From Calliphora vicina (Eukaryota > Arthropoda > Insecta > Diptera > Calliphoridae): DNA of 64,000 nt. Position numbers and translations under genes: made by a program. The DNA lies in NCBI RefSeq assembly GCF_958450345.1, contig NC_088782.1, forward strand, positions 98,238,358 to 98,302,357, written 5' to 3'. Within the stretch, counting starts at the first letter, position 1; each line of letters opens with the position of its first letter. The notes beneath the pieces are model-generated. The model was not told the origin of the DNA. It was given only the letters and a program-made list of their open reading frames with translations, and did not search any database. Shown piece by piece: positions 60,586 through 64,000 of the stretch.

Positions 60586-61790
60586 TGTTGGAACTAAGAC
60601 AATAGATTATAGGATGGAGGGAGTAGTGTTTGTGGACATTCGATTTGAACTTACCGACGAATGACAGGAAAGACTTCAGCTGGAAGTTTCTTCCATATAC
60701 GGACAGTGGGCTAATGAACGAATTCTCCCTGTAGTGTGTTGTGCGGTCCACTGGCCAATCGACCACAAAGGATTATGTTCTTGATGAAAATCGTGTATAA
60801 CGTAGAAATCTGTGGGTATCAGGAACAAGTTCCCTAATTTCATCAGAATACATTCCATTGTAGTACCGATAGAACAGCGAAACGCTGCCCAGCGAATCAA
60901 TAGGGTTGAATACTCTACTGTCGCCAATAAACACCTTCGCCCTCTTCTGTACGCGGTCAAGAAGCTCCAAAATAGACTTTGAAGCACCGGCCCATTTTCG
61001 GAGATCAGATGGATTGAAGTAGTTCCTACACCGTTTCAGAAATCTGAGACACTTGAATGCTTCTTTCGACACTTGAAAAATGTGTTTACCAACTGACATA
61101 ACATTGTATTTACATGGCCAGAACATCAAGAGCGTCTGATTGCACAATATTTACACCATCCATAAATACAGATCAAGCAACATGGTCTGTCGCTTTGTGT
61201 CAAGCAACCCTAGATACACGACCCCATTCAGAGATCGTCACAAGGTCCCGGTTAAGGGAATCATTCGTGTTTTGCCTAATTGCCCCAATCTCCGACAGGC
61301 TTGGTATATAACTGAATCAATATATAATAGAAAATATTGCTGTCATCTGCAAAAGAATAGATAGGGTTGGAAGATTGGTTGAGAAATAGAGTAGGAGAAA
61401 GAACGGTACCCCTGAATTTATCTTGAACTCGTTTAATGAGATCCCATCTATAGTGTGATCTCTGAGAAAGCTGGATATAAGTTGTGATAAAAGTGCACCA
61501 TGCCACGCTCTAAGCCACCACTTTACTTTTGCCAAAGCGGTGAATAGAACGACACCATTTTTCCAATAGGAAGGCTAGCAAGTCTTCCGTAGAACGACCT
61601 CTATGAAAGCCATACTGCCGGTCGCTGAGTAGATTATTGGACTCTAAATATTTCACAAAATGGTAATTAACCATACTCTCCATTACTTTGGAAAGTGCAG
61701 AACAAATTGCTATTGGGCGATAATTTTCAAAGTATATAGATACAAAATCCTTTAAAATATCTTGATTTCCCTGCTACATATATTGTAGAC
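60586..61790 (-). pseudogene. 5'-truncated LINE, reverse transcriptase domain
   Basis: Read on the minus strand from about 61745, YFENYRPIAICSALSKVMES and then NNLLSDRQYGFHRGRSTEDL are the RT fingers and motif 2. A gap follows, then SNPIYSFADDSNIFY (FADD catalytic box) near 61340. GFLKRCRNYFNPSDLR and WAGASKSILELLDRVQKRAK come next, and the tail ends NVHKHYSLHP at about 60600. Order and motifs fit a Jockey/CR1-type LINE. Frameshifts and deletions show it is dead. It lies just before exon C of dlp, in the opposite sense. Confidence 0.82.
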
Positions 61791-61852
61791 ATTTAATGGC
61801 GCCTTAAATATAGAAATAGAATTAATAAAAACTCTTTTTATTTTGTTTGCAG

Positions 61853-62009
61853 ATATCTACGTTGCGTTAGTGAACACATGAAGGAACTAAAACCCTTTGG
61901 TGATGTGCCCGACAAATTATCCGTCCAAATCAAAAGATCATTTGTAGCCACGCGCACTTATGGTCAGGCTTTAGGCACAGCAGCTGATGTCTCCAAAAGA
62001 TTAGTTAAT
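61853..62009 (+). CDS. dlp: Glypican (dally-like) exon C
   Basis: Third visible glypican exon. The acceptor ttttgtttgcag ends at 61852; the donor gtaagt starts at 62010. The first base completes Lys133, then residues 134-185 follow and the exon ends on a whole codon (phase 0). YLRCVSEHMKELKPFGDVP contains the conserved Cys137 and the LKPFGDVP motif found across glypicans; RSFVATRTYGQAL matches the GPC4/6 RAFVAARTFAQGL segment. The preceding intron is 5,260 bp (56593-61852). A decayed LINE ends about 60 bp before the acceptor, without damage to the pyrimidine tract. Confidence 0.9.
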
Positions 62010-62078
62010 GTAAGTAATGTTTATAAAAAATGTATGAAATAGTACAAAAATATTTACTCGCAAAATTTCTCTCCTTAG

Positions 62079-62345
62079 GTACGTTTAAACGCTGACTGCA
62101 CCTCGGCTCTAACGAAAATGCAACACTGTGGCTCTTGCAAGGGTTACACCGAAAAACCCTGTACAAATTATTGCATTAATGTGATTAAAGGTTGTCTACA
62201 CTATTACAATGAATTGGATACAGAATGGGAAAACTATGCCATGGCCATGGAGAAATTAGCCGAACGTCTTCTGGGTTCTTTTAATATTGTTATGGTGGTT
62301 GAACCCATAAATATTAAAATTTCAGAGGCCATTATGAATTTTCAA
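62079..62345 (+). CDS. dlp: Glypican (dally-like) exon D
   Basis: Fourth visible glypican exon, only 69 bp after exon C. The acceptor tctccttag ends at 62078 and the donor gtaagt starts at 62346; both flanking introns are phase 0. Residues 186-274 hold the Cys-rich knot: Cys192, 202, 205, 213, 217 and 224 in DC-(9)-C-(2)-C-(7)-C-(3)-C-(6)-C spacing. WENYAMAMEKLAERLLGSFN and the EPINIKISEAIMNFQ segment follow, the latter matching the DAIMNMQ boundary of GPC4. With exons A and C this makes 10 of the usual 14 conserved cysteines. The others are expected in the missing N-terminal exon and in C-terminal exons beyond the window. The Ser-Gly glycosaminoglycan sites and the GPI signal are not in view. 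Confidence 0.91.
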
Positions 62346-63240
62346 GTAAGTGCTAGCTAGATGCTGATGAAATATCTTTAAATTATTATTAACACTTTAA
62401 TGGCAGCTGAAACTTTTTATGAGCTTTTAACGCCTACTTAAATCAATTATTAAATTTAATTTGGTGTTTAAAGAAAACATTACAAAGACTTATGCGCCTT
62501 AATGGCTTGTTTTTTGGTAGTTTTTTTAAATTTTACAAAAGAATATATTTACAATAATTTGATAGAAGATAAAAAGACAACCCACTCGTTTGGAGAATTT
62601 AAATAAAATTATTTGTTTTCTGGCTTTAGCTATTGTCAGCCGTATATTTTACAAATTTTTTTCTATTTTAATTTTGGTTAATTTTTTGATACAGCTTCCC
62701 GTTTAAGTTAATATGCATATTTTTAAATGTAAATTGCCAAAAACTAAATGAATGATAAAGGTCGATTCACTGATAAAACTGTTTATTTTTCATTTTTAAA
62801 ATAAAGTGCAATTTAAATTTATTACCAAAAAAACGTTATTAATTAATAACTAAAATAACTTTTAGGGTTTCATATTAAAAAAAAAAAAAATTGAAACAAA
62901 TGCTTTTTTAGTCTTTCTTTTCAACACTGTTGACATGTTCGAAATTAAAACGCTTTATTAAAACAAAAACAAACTTCAATACTTTTTTCGATTTCTCATT
63001 AAGAATTTCAAGCAGGTTCTTTTTTTTCGTGTGTGACTGATTTTTGTTTAAACACTTTTTTATTTTTGTTTATTTAAATACAAACCTCAATACACATAAA
63101 ATTTATTATTTGCGAAATTAATTATTATGGTTTCTTCTATAGTGTGCCGAATTTTAAACAAATTTTTTTATCAAATTAAATTCTTACTCGTATAATAAAC
63201 AAAAACAAGTTGTTTTTTTTTGTTTAAATTTTATTTATAA
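62346..63240 (+). other. dlp intron after exon D
   Basis: A+T-rich; no exon, gene or repeat is recognised. Confidence 0.45.
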
Positions 63241-63900
63241 AACAAGTAAGAGAGCTATATTCGGCTGTGTTGAATCTTATATACCCTTCACCAAATTATA
63301 AAAATTTGATATATTTTTATGTAAACAATTTTTTTTTTTTTAATTTTTTTGAAAAAAGAATTGTCATTTTAAAATTTTATTTTTTTTAAATTTACATTTT
63401 TTTTTTACATTGAAATTTTTTTTTTTTAAATTTTAAAATTTTTTAAAATATTTTTTTTTGTTTTTTAAATTTTTTTTTTTGTTAAAACAAAAATTCGGGT
63501 TAAAACGATTTTGACCCATTGTAGGTCCAACTTACTATGGTCTTATCAAAGGTCTTTGAAATATCTATCATTAGATATCCATATTGTCTATATTAATGAC
63601 TCAAAAATAGGTAAAAAATCGAGGTTGTCCTGGTTTTTTCCTCATATCTCAAACATTTGTGGACCGATTTTGCTGATTTTAAATGTCTGACAGAATTATT
63701 GAAGATTTGGATCCCGAAGATATCTGGAGTCTTCAGAAAATTGATTTTAACAGACAGACGGGCATGGCTTAATCGACTCCGCTATCTATAAGGATCCAGA
63801 ATATATATACTTTATACGGTCGGAAAATTTTATTGTGGAAATTACAAACGGAATGACGAACTTATATATACCCTTCTCACGAAGGTGAAGGGTATAAAAA
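63241..63900 (+). mobile_element. DINE-1/HINE-like element, complete short copy
   Basis: aacaagtaagagagctatat head, A/T-homopolymer core at 63325-63485, the stretch from gaccgattttgctgatttta on, a short acagacagacgggcatggct tract, and the hairpin tail tatacccttctcacgaaggt-gaagggtata. This is the most complete short copy and a reference for the subfamily. Confidence 0.82.
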
Positions 63901-64000
63901 TAATAATGAGAAAAGATTTTGTGGTTGGAACGCTTCATATGCATATTCATGGATTGGAAGTCAATTTAGTCAAAAATTTATTTAATTAATTTAGAATGAT

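Overview
The window reads as an A+T-rich, transposon-loaded stretch of a higher-fly (Diptera, Brachycera; probably calyptrate) nuclear genome. It lies almost wholly inside introns of one large plus-strand gene. Four exons at 48972-49136, 56358-56592, 61853-62009 and 62079-62345 join in frame with consensus splice sites into 274 residues of a glypican, a GPI-anchored heparan sulfate proteoglycan core protein. The Cys pattern and the GPC4/6-type motifs (LKPFGDVP, SEAIMNFQ) fit dally-like (dlp) better than dally. The signal-peptide exon must lie upstream of 48972, and I could not find it in the window. The C-terminal exons, with the remaining cysteines, glycosaminoglycan sites and GPI signal, lie past the right edge. 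At least 48.9 kb of intron precedes the first visible exon.

The large intron (1-48971) holds two small, intact, tandemly duplicated minus-strand ORFs at 29250-29510 (86 aa) and 29735-30052 (105 aa). Both start with an MGxxxSKS N-myristoylation-type motif and end in a conserved VIIYLxDDDIIER tail. Each has a TATA-like box about 56-60 bp before its ATG. I do not recognise the family. They are the best candidates for undescribed genes nested antisense in the dlp intron.

The rest is mobile DNA and intron. A DINE-1/HINE-like (Helentron-associated) family has copies at 12524-13307, 14591-15440, 18091-22114, 43650-47418, 57337-58017 and 63241-63900, plus a decayed piece near 24560-25060. Two of these are long, carry an internal array of diverged ~155-bp units, and lie in inverted orientation. 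Each long copy is broken by a terminal-inverted-repeat element, and the other copy shows the empty site: 20400-22068 with an 8-bp duplication (cttatata), and 46634-47319 with a TTA duplication.

Other elements include a 288-bp palindrome (701-988), two Tc1-like MITEs (24642-24876, 55695-55927), three copies of a CACAGAG-ended TA-target MITE (24300-24479, 40602-41191, 52550-52796), a nested pair at 49296-50747, a Helitron 3' end at 34994, and a tRNA-like sequence at 22762-22847. Decayed non-LTR retrotransposons (reverse transcriptase or RNase H) occur near 10.2, 18.3, 23.8, 28.2, 53.8, 54.5, 58.4 and 60.6-61.8 kb. A Tc1/mariner transposase relic lies at 58.0-58.4 kb and a possible Harbinger relic at 54.2 kb. 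Simple tandem arrays are at 1.3, 8.2, 12.7, 31, 36.8 and 42.7 kb. Apart from the two small ORFs and the dlp exons, I see no intact gene.
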